Source: Mycobacteroides immunogenum (GTDB lineage Bacteria; Actinomycetota; Actinomycetes; Mycobacteriales; Mycobacteriaceae). Taken from it: 64,000 bases of DNA. Shown piece after piece: positions 62,978 to 64,000 of the stretch (positions are counted from its first letter, which is position 1; each line of letters starts with the position of its first letter). Below the pieces are notes generated by a model that saw nothing but the letters and a program-made list of their open reading frames with translations, did not search any database and was not told the DNA's origin. The DNA lies in assembly GCF_001605725.1 (NCBI RefSeq), contig NZ_CP011530.1, forward strand, positions 4,650,001 through 4,714,000. The letters run 5' to 3'. The position numbers and the translations under genes are program-made.

Positions 62978-63766
62978 TCAGTGCGGCGGACGAATGATCA
63001 AACCCTGGCCCGTCGGTAGGGCGACCACCTGCACACCTAGTTCGCTCGCGAGTTCATCCATGGCGATGCGCTGCTCGTCACGACCACGGTTCGCGTAATC
63101 GTCCAGGAGCACGAAGGCACCCGGCGTCAAGCGGGGCCAGAAGTACCGCAGTGTAGCGATTTCCGGAGGGGCACAGTTCATATCGATGTGCAGATATGCC
63201 ACAGCGGTGGACTCGACCTCGTCAAGAGTGTCCGGAACCGAGCCTGCCACAATGCGCTGATTTTTCCACTGCGCGAAGTTTGCCCGCACACTGTCCACCG
63301 AGCTCCCATACACGCCGCTGCGCACCAGCTCCTCGCTCTTCTCCAGCGCGCCGGAATCGCGTTCATCCGAACTGACGAAGCGAGGGTCCAATCCACCGAA
63401 AGTATCCAACAGGTAGAAAGTCTTGCCCAGCCGGTCCCAGTCGAGGTGCTCCATGATCGCGCTGCTCAAAAACCCATAGCTCACACCGCACTCGACGAAA
63501 TCTCCCTCGAGCTTGCTGGCGCTGGCGGCCGCCCACAACCCGACGTGTACCCGCCATTCCCACGGATACCAGTCCTTGCCGCCGATCGCCCGGACGCCAC
63601 GTTGATATGCCCGTTGAAATGCCGGATCCTCAAGGAACGCATGGCTGTTGAAGGTGACCAGCGCATCGTTGGCATAAACATCGGGGAGGATCGCGCGCAC
63701 GAGCGCATACTCTTTACGTACCGCCCACAGCCAAATACGAGCACGTCGCGACAACCCACTTTTCAC
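62978..63766 (-). CDS. TylF-type O-methyltransferase (GPL sugar methylation)
   Basis: The 262-residue protein belongs to the TylF/MycF macrocin O-methyltransferase family. Motifs: GDFVECGVSYGFLS near 102-115 (SAM site), FYLLDTFGGLDPRF near 130, AVAYLHIDMNCAPPE near 199 (metal-binding Asp), and FVLLDDYANRGRDEQRIAMDE near 225 with the D-D-Y-x-x-R. GPL deoxysugars are O-methylated by such Rmt/Fmt enzymes, so this is one of them; which position it modifies is unknown. GTG 63766 is chosen, because upstream residues in frame to GTG 63814 are Cys-rich and look non-coding. It is convergent with the C-methyltransferase gene, with the stops adjacent. Confidence 0.85.
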   Translation of the reverse strand: MKSGLSRRARIWLWAVRKEYALVRAILPDVYANDALVTFNSHAFLEDPAFQRAYQRGVRAIGGKDWYPWEWRVHVGLWAAASASKLEGDFVECGVSYGFLSSAIMEHLDWDRLGKTFYLLDTFGGLDPRFVSSDERDSGALEKSEELVRSGVYGSSVDSVRANFAQWKNQRIVAGSVPDTLDEVESTAVAYLHIDMNCAPPEIATLRYFWPRLTPGAFVLLDDYANRGRDEQRIAMDELASELGVQVVALPTGQGLIIRPPH

Positions 63767-63873
63767 GGCGCAACAATAGCATCCGCAATCGGGGCAAAGC
63801 CTAGAAACAAGCACCTCGATTTTTGCGAATCATCGTGTCTCCCAGGAAAATCTGGGAAACGAAATCATGCACT

Positions 63874-64000
63874 CTACGGTGCGCCTTCTCTCGGCTCCGC
63901 AACGCCTCCGCCAATGGTGTCGAACCGCTCTTCCGCAGGAGGTGGTACCGGCTGTTCGGCATCGCTCACCGGGGCGCGCCGGCGCAGGAAGCGCGATTTC
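63874..64000 (-). CDS. C-terminal 41 codons of an unidentified protein
   Basis: A minus-strand frame enters from the right edge and stops with TAG at 63874-63876. It reads KSRFLRRRAPVSDAEQPV and continues Pro- and Glu-rich to GGGVAEPREGAP. The basic-then-acidic tail resembles the cytoplasmic end of a large membrane protein (MmpL-type, common near GPL loci), but this cannot be confirmed. A 6-bp stem (63842-63857) follows it. Confidence 0.45.
   Translation of the reverse strand, partial: KSRFLRRRAPVSDAEQPVPPPAEERFDTIGGGVAEPREGAP

Overview
The window looks like chromosome from a rapidly growing mycobacterium of the Mycobacteroides abscessus/chelonae group. It has high-GC coding sequence, mycobacterial families (heparin-binding haemagglutinin, Rpf, LpqH-type lipoprotein, mycolate methyltransferase) and a glycopeptidolipid (GPL) locus with gap, mps2, mps1 and mbtH. 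Species is inferred from gene content only.

Bases 1-34 kb hold a backbone whose order, as I remember it, runs backwards along M. tuberculosis Rv0482 to Rv0466: murB, DUF2505 genes, nitrilase-like hydrolase, LmeA-like protein, deoC, rpf, DUF2599, DUF2516, hbhA, XRE regulator, DUF445, TetR, mycolate methyltransferase, fadB2, aceA/icl and acyl-ACP thioesterase. Three accessory blocks interrupt it. The first (4.5-11.8 kb) is a CHAT-protease/TPR cassette with three unrecognised proteins, an LpqH-like lipoprotein and a methyltransferase-fold protein. The second (20.0-22.1 kb) is a polyphosphate kinase 2 gene split by a rearranged ISL3-type insertion sequence with a perfect 8-bp target duplication. 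The third (23.1-29.0 kb) is a permease, a DUF1989 pair and a carboxyltransferase-only urea-carboxylase-like protein.

Bases 34.2-37.3 kb are the most unusual part. A Ro60/TROVE gene lies next to a family of Y-RNA-like noncoding RNAs. One (37098-37238, minus) is a clear tRNA mimic: D-arm, T-arm and acceptor stem are present, but the acceptor is closed by a 5-nt loop and the long helix sits where the anticodon arm should be. A second, shorter type and a third, diverged type are each present twice, because about 0.7 kb has been copied in inverted orientation, carrying a truncated ro 5' end. A 95-bp poly-G/poly-C tract directly follows the ro stop codon. The same kind of inverted duplication occurs inside the insertion sequence, so both real rearrangement and assembly error must be considered.

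Bases 37.3-64 kb contain an MFS transporter and GATase1-AraC regulator diverging from a perfect 18-bp palindrome, then the GPL locus. MbtH, Mps1 (C-A-T-E-C-A-T-E-C) and Mps2 (A-T-E-C-A-T-R) form a four-module assembly line for the lipotetrapeptide with a reductively released C-terminal amino alcohol; Gap is the export/addressing membrane protein. All four frames are intact, which predicts a smooth-type (GPL-producing) genotype. A visibly AT-rich 1.4-kb intergenic region separates them from divergent sugar genes: a GT1 glycosyltransferase, a sugar C-methyltransferase-type protein and a TylF-type O-methyltransferase.
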